Shown here piece after piece: positions 1-6,064 of a DNA stretch of 6,064 bases. The notes below the pieces were generated by a model. It saw only the letters and a list, made by a program, of their open reading frames with translations, was not told the DNA's origin and did not search any database. The stretch spans positions 1-6,064 of the forward strand of contig JAAZFR010000088.1 in the NCBI GenBank assembly GCA_012971835.1. The letters run 5' to 3'. Position 1 is the first letter of the stretch, and every line of letters starts with the position of its first letter. Made by a program: the position numbers and the translations under genes. The stretch is from Erysipelotrichia bacterium. Its GTDB lineage: Bacteria > Bacillota_I > Bacilli_A > RFN20 > CAG-826.

Positions 1-420
1 GAGGTTGCCGCTAGGCTAGTTATTGACAAATTGCCATTATATTTAGACGGAAAATTGCCTGGCGAAACACAGGACGAAAGTCTTGTCACATTCGCTAACA
101 AAATTAAGCCCGAAGATGAAAAAATTGACATTAATCTACGATGTGAAGATATGGTTAATTACATTCGCGGCTTAAGCGAGACACCTGGCGCTCATCTTTT
201 GTTAAATGGGCAGAAGTTAAAAATTTATAAAGCAAAAAAAGATTCGTCCGAAATGACTGGTCAACTCGGGGAAATCGTCTCACTTAAAGGCGGCATTATC
301 GTTCAATTAAGTGATGGGCAGATTGCCTTGCTAGATGTTCAGTTAGAAGGACGCAAGCGCCTTAATTATAAAGATTTTATTAATGGTCAAAAGAACCTGA
401 TTGGATCCATTTTAAAATAA
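1..420 (+). CDS. fmt: Methionyl-tRNA formyltransferase, C-terminal part (5' truncated by window edge)
   Basis: This is the 3' end of the cytosolic enzyme that formylates Met-tRNA(fMet) with 10-formyl-THF for translation initiation. The frame is open from base 1 (EVAARLVIDKLPLYLDG...) to TAA at 418-420, giving 139 residues. The TTG at base 31 should not be taken as the start, because the frame continues upstream with family-like sequence. Family full length is usually about 310-315 aa, so roughly 170-175 N-terminal residues, including the catalytic formyltransferase domain, lie outside the window. What is visible is the end of that domain (GETQDESLVTFANKI, the usual linker Q-D-E...YA/FA-K-I) and then the C-terminal OB-fold tRNA-binding domain (KIDINLRCEDMVNYIRGL, SETPGAHL, GQKLKIYKA, LDVQLEGRKRLNYKDFING). 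The stop is one base from the next gene, which suggests a shared transcript. Identification is from remembered family sequence and is quite secure. Confidence 0.93.
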   Translation, partial: EVAARLVIDKLPLYLDGKLPGETQDESLVTFANKIKPEDEKIDINLRCEDMVNYIRGLSETPGAHLLLNGQKLKIYKAKKDSSEMTGQLGEIVSLKGGIIVQLSDGQIALLDVQLEGRKRLNYKDFINGQKNLIGSILK

Positions 421-421
421 T

Positions 422-2761
422 ATGGACAAACGGCTGAAACTCTCCGTTCATCAACTAGTTGATTTTGTCTTGCGAACTGGCGATATTGATAATCGTATTT
501 TTAATCGCAGCTCCATGAATGAGGGAACGCGAATTCACGCTTTTTACCAAAGTAAGCAATCAAGCAATTACTTATCTGAGTATTTGCTGGGCGCCACGTT
601 TTATGTCGATGACTTTACCATCTTTCTCGAAGGGCGAGCCGATGGCATTATCGTCAATGATGATCTAGCGATTGTTGATGAAATAAAATCGACAGTAGTG
701 GACCTTGAAGATTATCATCGCGAGCAGGAAGCCTGGCACGTCGGCCAGGCAAAATGCTATGCCTTGATGTACGCCCTAGAAAAAAATCTAGAGACAGTTG
801 GTATTCGTCTTACTTACATTCATCAGACCAAAAATGACAAAATGGTTAAAAACTATGTTTTTACTCAGGAAGAACTAAGCCGTGATGTCGATAGTTATCT
901 TCGAACTTACCTCACCTTTTATCTAACGATTTTGAAGAGATTAGATAAGCGCAACGAAACAGCTGGCCAGCTACACTTTCCCTTTCTTAATTTTAGAAAG
1001 GGTCAACGCGAGTTAGCAAAATATGCTTATGGGATTGCCAAAAATGGCGGGTCCTTATTTGTCGAAGCCCCAACCGGAATTGGCAAGACAATTTCGACTT
1101 TGTACCCTTTTGTTCGCTCATTTAGTGAAGGCAAAAACGATAAGATATTTTATCTTACAGCCAAAAATTCAGGAAAAGAAGCGGCCCTTCAAGCTGTCGA
1201 ACTCATGAAAGAAAAAGGAGTGAAGCTCAGCGAAGTCGTCGTAACGGCCAAAGACAAAATCTGCTTTTGTGTCGGCAAAGCCTGTAATCCAGATGAATGC
1301 CCGTTTGCCAAAGACTATTATACGAAGATTCGCGAAGTGCTCACCAAGTCGCTGGCTCGCTATGACGCCTTTGATCCTGGAAGAATATCACGAATTGCCG
1401 CGGCACATCATATTTGCCCATTTGAATTGCAACTTGATTTATCACTCTATGTCGATGTCATTATTTGCGATTATAACTATTTATTTGATCCCCTTGTTTA
1501 TTTTCGCCGTTACTTTGATAATGATGCCTCGCGGATGCTTGTCCTTGTTGATGAAGCCCATAACCTTGTTGATCGGGGCCGCGATATGTATAGCGCCTCA
1601 CTTGATTCGCTGGCTTTTGAACGGGCTCGCAAAGCGATTCGTCGCCTTGAACACAAGAAGATGAAAAATGCCAGTAAGCGCATCGCAAAACTATTTAAAG
1701 AAATTAAAGATTCAAATAATGAGCAAGAAACCATTATCGAGAGCCTAGATGCGAAAACGATTCGCGCACTAGAAGCTTATTTATTAGCGGCTCAAGACAT
1801 TAATCGCAATCATCACGAATATGTCGATGAGCACTTTCGTCAATTTTTCTTAGATGTAAATCGCTTTTTAAAAATTGCAGAATTTATCGATGATAGTTTT
1901 ACTATCTATGTAACAAAAAGTGGTGATGATATCGCAAGAATCAGTATTTTTTGTCTTGATCCCAGCCGCCATCTTCGTAAGAGTTTGGCCCAAGTAAGAG
2001 GAAGAATACTATTTTCTGCCACTTTATCGCCACATGATTATTACGTTGATGTTATCGGCGGAAACAAAGATGACCCCGTTTTACTTTTGCCCTCACCTTT
2101 TGAGGCAAGTAATTTATTGTTAATGATTGCGCCGACTGTTTCTGTAAAGTATAAAAACCGCGCTGACACTTATAAACTTGTCGCTCAATATATTGAATCG
2201 TTCGTCTCGCACAAGATGGGCAATTATTTAATTTACGCCCCGAGCCACGCTTATCTAAATGAATTAGTAAATGTTCTAAACTTTAATCAAGATTACGATA
2301 TTTATATTCAAAACCGTGAAATGACTGATACGGACAAGGATAAATTTTTAGCTAAATTTACAAGTAATCCGACAAAAACAACAATTGGTATCGTCGTTGT
2401 CGGAGGCGTTTTTGGCGAAGGTATCGATTTAATCGATGATCGTTTAATCGGAGTAGCTGTTATCGGTGTTGGTCTTCCGCAAATCGGATTTGAACGTGAT
2501 TTAATTCGCGACTATTTTGATAAATTGGGACAGCGAGGCTATGAGTACGCCTATGTTAATCCTGGTATGAACCGTGTTATGCAAGCGGTAGGACGCGTTA
2601 TTCGTAGCGAAAAAGATCGAGGAATGGCTCTTTTAATCGATGACCGCTTTTTAAATACGCGTTATCGCGATTTGTTTAAACATGAGTGGTCGCACTACGA
2701 TGTAGTAATTTCTCCGGAAGACATGCTTTTAAGTATTGAATCTTTTTGGAAAAAAGCATGA
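422..2761 (+). CDS. RecB/Cas4-type nuclease fused to XPD/DinG-family Fe-S DNA helicase
   Basis: A 779-aa superfamily 2 helicase, predicted to be a 5'-3' ATP-dependent DNA unwinding enzyme with an attached nuclease, acting in DNA repair or processing. Residues 1-170 carry a PD-(D/E)XK signature: H39 (GTRIH), D74 (GRADG), E87-I-K89 and Q109-xxx-Y113. Helicase motifs follow: FRKGQ at 191-195, Walker A EAPTGIGKT at 215-223, a cysteine cluster (C281, C283, C288, C293, with C332 further on) for a probable 4Fe-4S site, DEAH at 377-380, a helical arch-like insert at about 390-500, FSATLSP at 531-537, GGVFGEGIDL at 661-670 and QAVGRVIRS at 721-729. All catalytic residues I can place are intact. The ATG lies one base after the fmt stop without a good SD. 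It is preferred over Met32 because residues 1-31 read as family-like sequence (SVHQLVDFVLRTGDIDNR). The gene ends in TGA. The family is common in Bacillota; DinG itself is a relative, but S. aureus DinG has a DEDDh exonuclease instead, so no symbol is given. Confidence 0.92.
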   Translation: MDKRLKLSVHQLVDFVLRTGDIDNRIFNRSSMNEGTRIHAFYQSKQSSNYLSEYLLGATFYVDDFTIFLEGRADGIIVNDDLAIVDEIKSTVVDLEDYHREQEAWHVGQAKCYALMYALEKNLETVGIRLTYIHQTKNDKMVKNYVFTQEELSRDVDSYLRTYLTFYLTILKRLDKRNETAGQLHFPFLNFRKGQRELAKYAYGIAKNGGSLFVEAPTGIGKTISTLYPFVRSFSEGKNDKIFYLTAKNSGKEAALQAVELMKEKGVKLSEVVVTAKDKICFCVGKACNPDECPFAKDYYTKIREVLTKSLARYDAFDPGRISRIAAAHHICPFELQLDLSLYVDVIICDYNYLFDPLVYFRRYFDNDASRMLVLVDEAHNLVDRGRDMYSASLDSLAFERARKAIRRLEHKKMKNASKRIAKLFKEIKDSNNEQETIIESLDAKTIRALEAYLLAAQDINRNHHEYVDEHFRQFFLDVNRFLKIAEFIDDSFTIYVTKSGDDIARISIFCLDPSRHLRKSLAQVRGRILFSATLSPHDYYVDVIGGNKDDPVLLLPSPFEASNLLLMIAPTVSVKYKNRADTYKLVAQYIESFVSHKMGNYLIYAPSHAYLNELVNVLNFNQDYDIYIQNREMTDTDKDKFLAKFTSNPTKTTIGIVVVGGVFGEGIDLIDDRLIGVAVIGVGLPQIGFERDLIRDYFDKLGQRGYEYAYVNPGMNRVMQAVGRVIRSEKDRGMALLIDDRFLNTRYRDLFKHEWSHYDVVISPEDMLLSIESFWKKA

Positions 2762-2776
2762 AGTTTTATAACTTCT

Positions 2777-2785
2777 TGCTATAAT
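2777..2785 (+). promoter_or_regulatory. Possible extended -10 promoter for lepA
   Basis: The sequence TGCTATAAT matches the extended -10 consensus TGnTATAAT perfectly. It lies in the 41-bp gap between the helicase stop and lepA. No recognisable -35 hexamer is found 16-19 bp upstream (that stretch is CATGAA-like), which is acceptable for an extended -10 promoter. Transcription would start near 2791-2793, leaving a leader of only about 10-12 nt. lepA may also be read through from fmt and the helicase gene. A perfect -10 can arise by chance in AT-rich DNA, so this is a prediction. Confidence 0.5.
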
Positions 2786-2790
2786 ATCAC

Positions 2791-2797
2791 GGAAGAG
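2791..2797 (+). promoter_or_regulatory. Ribosome binding site of lepA
   Basis: GGAAGAG lies five bases before the ATG at 2803 and supports that start. It coincides with the predicted transcription start of the extended -10 promoter, so a transcript from that promoter would begin in or just at the SD. Confidence 0.65.
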
Positions 2798-2802
2798 AAA
2801 TT

Positions 2803-4611
2803 ATGTCTTACAATCAAAGAAACATTCGCAACTTCTCAATTATCGCCCATATCGACCACGGAAAATCAACGTTGGCCGATCGTATTTTAGAATTAACTAA
2901 GACAATCGAAAAAAGACAGATGAAAGAACAATTACTCGATAACATGGATCTTGAGCGTGAGCGAGGCATAACAATTAAGTTAAATGCCGTTTCCTTAAAA
3001 TATAAGGCTAAAGATGGCGTGACATACGACTTTAATTTAATCGATACTCCTGGGCATGTTGACTTTACATACGAAGTATCGCGTTCTTTAGCAGCGTGCG
3101 AAGGATGCCTATTGGTTGTTGATGCCACGCAAGGCGTTGAAGCGCAAACCTTAGCGAATGTTTATCTCGCGGTTGATAATGATTTAACTATCGTACCCGT
3201 CATAAACAAAATCGATTTACCTAGCGCGATGCCAGAGGTCGCCCTCGACGAAATCAAAAATCGCATCGGCATTCCCGTCGAAGACGCTTTACTAATCTCG
3301 GCCAAGACAGGCTCAGGGGTTGAAGATGTCTTGGAAGCAATTGTTAAATATATTCCCGCTCCTTTAGGAGATAACGATGCTCCTCTTCAAGCTCTTATTT
3401 TTGATTCATATTATGATTCATATCGCGGTGTCATCGCTCTTATTCGCATCAAAAATGGGCAAGTTAAAGTCGGCGATCGCATTCGTTTAATGGCTAACGC
3501 TAAGGAATATCTTGTGACCGAAGTAGGAATTCATGCTCCTCACGAAGTGAAAACTGACCTTCTAAAAACTGGTCAAGTCGGATATATAGCCGCTCAAATT
3601 AAAGATATTAAAGATATATTCCCCGGTGATACGATTACGACGGTTGAAAAGCCAGCAAAGGAAGCGTTGCCTGGTTATCGGCGCATCAATCCGATGGTCT
3701 ATTGCGGACTTTACCCTGTCGATAGCAAAATGTATCTCGATTTAAAAGATGCTTTAGAAAAATTAAGTCTTAATGATTCATCATTAATATTTGAGCCAGA
3801 AACTTCTCAGGCATTGGGCTTTGGTTTCCGTTGCGGATTCTTAGGACTACTTCATATGGATGTCATTCAAGAACGCCTCGAACGTGAATATGGTCTAAAT
3901 CTTATTTTAACGGCCCCTAGCGTCGTTTATCACATTAACATGACCGATGGCTCGACCATCACCCTTGATAACCCCTCAAAGCTTCCGGAACCGACTTTAA
4001 TCGCTTCGATTGAAGAACCATATGTCAAAGCGGCGATAATGACACCGAAAGAATACATCGGACCAATCATGGAACTTTGTCAGGAAAAACGCGGCATTTA
4101 TGTCGACTTAGAATACTTTGATGACACGAGAATGATTTTAAACTACGAATTACCTCTATTGGAAATTATTTATAATTTCTTTGACAAATTGAAAAGCTTT
4201 ACTAAGGGTTATGCTTCATTTGATTACAACCTGAGCGATTATAAAGAATCTAAACTTGTCAAAATGGATATATTGCTGAATGGAAATGTCGTCGATGCTT
4301 TATCAAGCATTATTCATCGTAGTTCAGCATATAGTCGTGGCAATTCAATTGTCAGAAAACTAAAAAGTATTATTCCTCGTCAACAATTTGAAATTCCTGT
4401 TCAGGCCGCAATTAATGGAAAAGTCATTGCTCGCGCGGATGTGAAAGCGGTACGCAAAGACGTCTTAGCCAAATGCTATGGCGGTGATATTAGCCGCAAA
4501 AGAAAACTTCTTGATAAGCAAAAAGAAGGTAAAAAAAGAATGAAGACGATCGGTAATGTCGAGGTCCCTCAGCAAGCATTTATGACGATATTATCTATAG
4601 ATGATGAATAA
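2803..4611 (+). CDS. lepA: Elongation factor 4 (LepA), ribosome-associated GTPase
   Basis: A complete 602-aa protein, the normal length for LepA/EF4. This translational GTPase binds the ribosome and is linked in the literature to back-translocation, ribosome assembly and initiation. GTPase motifs are intact: P-loop AHIDHGKST at 15-23, switch I RGITI at 54-58, DTPGH at 81-85 with catalytic His85, NKID at 135-138 and SAK at 166-168. Domain II follows ([11 protein letters not shown] at about 200-210), then the EF-G-like domains III and V ([18 protein letters not shown] at 337-354, KGYASFDY at 468-475), and the LepA-specific C-terminal domain with its basic hallmark segment ([14 protein letters not shown] at 557-570, KEGKKRMK at 574-581). 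There is no sign of frameshift or truncation. In many Bacillota lepA is followed by hemW and the hrcA-grpE-dnaK cluster; here it is followed by an unrelated Fic-like gene. Recognition is certain at the family level. Confidence 0.98.
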   Translation: MSYNQRNIRNFSIIAHIDHGKSTLADRILELTKTIEKRQMKEQLLDNMDLERERGITIKLNAVSLKYKAKDGVTYDFNLIDTPGHVDFTYEVSRSLAACEGCLLVVDATQGVEAQTLANVYLAVDNDLTIVPVINKIDLPSAMPEVALDEIKNRIGIPVEDALLISAKTGSGVEDVLEAIVKYIPAPLGDNDAPLQALIFDSYYDSYRGVIALIRIKNGQVKVGDRIRLMANAKEYLVTEVGIHAPHEVKTDLLKTGQVGYIAAQIKDIKDIFPGDTITTVEKPAKEALPGYRRINPMVYCGLYPVDSKMYLDLKDALEKLSLNDSSLIFEPETSQALGFGFRCGFLGLLHMDVIQERLEREYGLNLILTAPSVVYHINMTDGSTITLDNPSKLPEPTLIASIEEPYVKAAIMTPKEYIGPIMELCQEKRGIYVDLEYFDDTRMILNYELPLLEIIYNFFDKLKSFTKGYASFDYNLSDYKESKLVKMDILLNGNVVDALSSIIHRSSAYSRGNSIVRKLKSIIPRQQFEIPVQAAINGKVIARADVKAVRKDVLAKCYGGDISRKRKLLDKQKEGKKRMKTIGNVEVPQQAFMTILSIDDE

Positions 4612-4638
4612 TTTAGCATAAGTTTAGTAGATATTTAG
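4612..4638 (+). repeat. Three TTTAG repeats phased at 11 bp
   Basis: TTTAG occurs at 4612-4616, 4623-4627 and 4634-4638, starting right after the lepA stop codon. The exact 11-bp spacing is about one helical turn, so the three copies face the same side of the DNA. They end 9 bp upstream of the -35 hexamer of the next promoter. They could be a regulator site or an UP-like/curved AT element, or chance in AT-rich DNA. The repeats themselves are plainly visible; any function is inference. Confidence 0.4.
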
Positions 4639-4647
4639 TTAATTTAC

Positions 4648-4676
4648 TTGACCGTTTTTTGTTCATTTAATATCAT
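4648..4676 (+). promoter_or_regulatory. Sigma-A type promoter of the Fic-like gene
   Basis: TTGACC (-35, 4648-4653; 5 of 6 to TTGACA) and TATCAT (-10, 4671-4676; 5 of 6 to TATAAT) are separated by exactly 17 bp. The spacer contains a T6 run. The start of transcription would be near 4683, giving a leader of about 12 nt. This makes the downstream gene its own transcription unit, although no intrinsic terminator for lepA is visible in the same gap, so read-through is also possible. Confidence 0.7.
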
Positions 4677-4682
4677 GTAAGC

Positions 4683-4687
4683 GAGGA
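4683..4687 (+). promoter_or_regulatory. Ribosome binding site of the Fic-like gene
   Basis: GAGGA lies seven bases before the ATG at 4695 and fixes that start. As with lepA, the SD falls at the predicted 5' end of the mRNA. Confidence 0.65.
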
Positions 4688-4694
4688 CTTTATT

Positions 4695-6064
4695 ATGGCA
4701 AATCAAGATTTATCTATTCGCTTTACTGATGAAGCGTATGCGACTCGCACTGATGTGATGCGCGCTTTGAACACTAGTTTAATCGATTCCATCTGGCGCA
4801 ATATCGAAGAATACCGAAGCCGGTTCAGTCGCATTTTGTCGCTTCGTGACATCGCAAAACGCCCACTGCGCGTTACCTTTACCCCCAACATTACCGACAA
4901 AATTACTAGCCTCGAACGTAAATTGACGCGGGCGATGAGTCAGTATAGTCAATTGGAAAAAGATGCTCCTGAAAGAAAAGCAATTGTCAAGGAAGGTTAC
5001 CTTAAGATCTTATCTTACCTTGCTCAGAAAAATAATCTTGTTGCCACTGACATTGATTTAAACGCCATTGTCACTGGTCAGAATTTTAACTCGGCTCATG
5101 AAAGCCTTTCTGATTACTATAAGACATTGAAACATTTCGAGGAGTTTCATCATGATCCGATTGATGAAAACTTTCTCGCTGATTTTTTATCTCGCATCAA
5201 AGGTGAAAACGAATTAGTGAGTTTCTATCGCGAAAAAGACTATGCTCGTCCCTATCAAACAGTAATTGGTCGTGAATATGACTTTGCGCCAGCTGCCACG
5301 ATTGAATTCTTGATGAATGACTTGTTAGATTTCATCAACAACAGTGAAATCAGTTTTGTCGTAAAAGTAGTGGCCGCTTATTATTTTGTTGAATATGTAA
5401 AGCCTTTTGAAACACAAAACGAAGAGATTTCGATTTTGCTTTGCAAAAGCATCCTTTCCCATAATGATATTGGCGAAGTTAGTGCCTTTTTACCAATGGA
5501 GTCCCTTCTTGTCATGCGCAATGAAAACTTCCGTAAAATCTTTTTAGAAGTTCAAAAAACAAACGACTTAACTTATGCATTAGTAGCTATCATTGACGTC
5601 ATGATGAATGAAGTTCAATCCTTTCTTGACTTAGTTACTCAAGTGAAGATGAAAGCAGTTAAGAAAGAATATCGAGCTCTTGAAAACGATCTTCCTAGCT
5701 CAAAACCAATTGTCAGTGAAAAGCCAGTCGAAAAACCAGTCGAGAAGAAAGTAGAACAAGTCGTAAAAGCATCTCCGGTCGTTCAAGAAGCAAAGCCTGA
5801 GCTGGTCGTCGTTCCTCAACCCGCGACGCTTCCTATGGAAGAAGATGTAAAAAGTGTTGTTAAAAACTTACTTGAATCAAATCCTTTGTTGCGCCCCAAA
5901 CAAGCCGAATTCTATGCTCGTCATCGCACCTTAGGAAAATACTACACGATTGCCATGTTTAAAAAAGAGATGGATGTCGTTTATGAAACGGCGAGAACTT
6001 CAATGGACAATTTAGCCCAACTCGGTTATTATCGTCGTGAGAATGTCAAAAACAAATTCGTTTA
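4695..6064 (+). CDS. Fic-like protein with degenerate catalytic motif and C-terminal winged helix (3' truncated)
   Basis: An open frame from ATG 4695 (start MANQDLSIRFTDEAY) to the window edge: 456 complete codons plus TA, with no stop. The last codon could become TAA/TAG or Tyr, so the C-terminus is unknown. Residues 1-150 are mostly helical and charged. About 176-275 resemble the Fic core: YARPYQTVIGREYDFAP at 183-199 (like R..nv.IG...y.PP), a helix ELL/LLDFI-like at 204-214, then AYYFVEYVKPFETQNEE at 228-244 where Fic has H..F..IHPFxDGNGR. Here His is K236, and D, G, G and R are T240, Q241, E243 and E244; only P237, F238 and N242 remain, so AMP transfer is unlikely. Residues 336-380 are a Lys/Pro/Val/Glu linker. 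Residues 381-456 look like a winged helix (ETARTSMDNLAQLGYYRR then a basic wing), as at the end of many Fic proteins. No signal peptide or membrane segment is seen. The Fic assignment is by eye and moderate; the cellular role is unknown. Confidence 0.65.
   Translation, partial: MANQDLSIRFTDEAYATRTDVMRALNTSLIDSIWRNIEEYRSRFSRILSLRDIAKRPLRVTFTPNITDKITSLERKLTRAMSQYSQLEKDAPERKAIVKEGYLKILSYLAQKNNLVATDIDLNAIVTGQNFNSAHESLSDYYKTLKHFEEFHHDPIDENFLADFLSRIKGENELVSFYREKDYARPYQTVIGREYDFAPAATIEFLMNDLLDFINNSEISFVVKVVAAYYFVEYVKPFETQNEEISILLCKSILSHNDIGEVSAFLPMESLLVMRNENFRKIFLEVQKTNDLTYALVAIIDVMMNEVQSFLDLVTQVKMKAVKKEYRALENDLPSSKPIVSEKPVEKPVEKKVEQVVKASPVVQEAKPELVVVPQPATLPMEEDVKSVVKNLLESNPLLRPKQAEFYARHRTLGKYYTIAMFKKEMDVVYETARTSMDNLAQLGYYRRENVKNKFV
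5718..5753 (+). repeat. 12-bp tandem repeat coding EKPV in linker
   Basis: Three consecutive 12-bp units (GAAAAGCCAGTC, GAAAAACCAGTC, GAGAAGAAAGTA) encode EKPV-EKPV-EKKV at residues 342-353 of the Fic-like protein. The first two differ at one base; the third is diverged. The repeat begins a low-complexity linker that runs to about residue 380 and separates the Fic-like core from the winged-helix-like end. Such tracts vary in length by slippage, and this one probably acts as a flexible tether. Confidence 0.6.

Noticed and set aside
403..425. Hairpin CCAT/ATGG masking the helicase start codon
   Set aside because: Only 4 bp pair across an AT-only loop; this is too unstable to claim as a regulatory structure.
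2759..2761. TGA read as Trp (mycoplasma code 4)
   Set aside because: Reading through would run the helicase far into lepA in another frame. No in-frame TGA occurs elsewhere in the four genes, and Trp is TGG throughout. TGA is a stop here.
422..2761. Helicase as CasDinG or part of a CRISPR or defence locus
   Set aside because: There is no repeat array and there are no cas-like neighbours. The flanking genes are fmt and lepA, so a housekeeping repair role is more likely.
2760..2775. Inverted repeat GAAGTT-TTAT-AACTTC at the end of the helicase gene, as a terminator
   Set aside because: The stem is only 6 bp with two G-C pairs and is followed by TTGCTATAAT, not a T-run. It is too weak for an intrinsic terminator.
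2814..3128. Minus-strand open frame of 104 codons
   Set aside because: It lies fully inside lepA, has no family-like sequence and no convincing SD, and is a shadow of lepA codon use. The other short frames inside the helicase gene (1023-1734) and the Fic-like gene (4703-4900) were dropped for the same reason.
3403..3423. Direct repeat GATTCATAT in lepA
   Set aside because: It encodes DSYYDSY, which is the conserved D-S-W/Y-Y-D-x-Y element of LepA domain II, so protein conservation explains it.
4612..4694. Terminator for lepA in the gap before the Fic-like gene
   Set aside because: The T6 run at 4655-4660 has no GC-rich hairpin before it and sits inside the promoter spacer. No terminator can be supported.

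Overview
The window looks like ordinary chromosomal housekeeping DNA from a low-GC Gram-positive bacterium (Bacillota). By protein style it fits the Erysipelotrichia/Mollicutes-like side of Bacilli, although that placement is inference. The DNA is moderately AT-rich. The proteins are Lys/Ile/Asp/Asn-rich, SD sequences are GGAAG/GAGGA-like, and a sigma-A type promoter (TTGACC-17-TATCAT) is visible. TGA works as a stop (it ends the helicase gene) and Trp is always TGG, so the mycoplasma code is not used. Arginine is mostly CGN, unlike extreme AT-rich mycoplasmas.

Layout: four genes, all on the + strand, with almost no non-coding space. (1) 1-420 is the 3' part of fmt, methionyl-tRNA formyltransferase, cut by the window edge. 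(2) 422-2761 is a 779-aa fusion of an N-terminal RecB/Cas4-type PD-(D/E)XK nuclease and a C-terminal XPD/DinG-type iron-sulfur helicase. It starts one base after the fmt stop with no clear SD and is probably translationally coupled. (3) 2803-4611 is lepA, elongation factor 4, complete and canonical, with a possible extended -10 promoter in the 41-bp gap before it. (4) 4695 to the window end is an open, 3'-truncated gene for a protein of at least 456 aa: a helical N-terminus, a Fic-like fold whose catalytic HPFxDGNGR motif is badly eroded, a Lys/Pro/Val/Glu linker, and a C-terminal winged-helix-like segment. It has its own sigma-A type promoter in the 83-bp gap after lepA, preceded by three TTTAG repeats phased at 11 bp.

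How the genes relate: fmt and lepA both serve translation (initiator tRNA formylation; ribosome-associated GTPase). The nuclease-helicase is a likely DNA repair or processing enzyme that shares the fmt transcript. The Fic-like gene has no evident link to translation and seems to be a separate transcription unit. No RNA gene, mobile element, CRISPR array or convincing intrinsic terminator was seen. The most interesting item is the degenerate Fic/winged-helix protein, followed by the nuclease-helicase fusion. Neither is proof of a new system.
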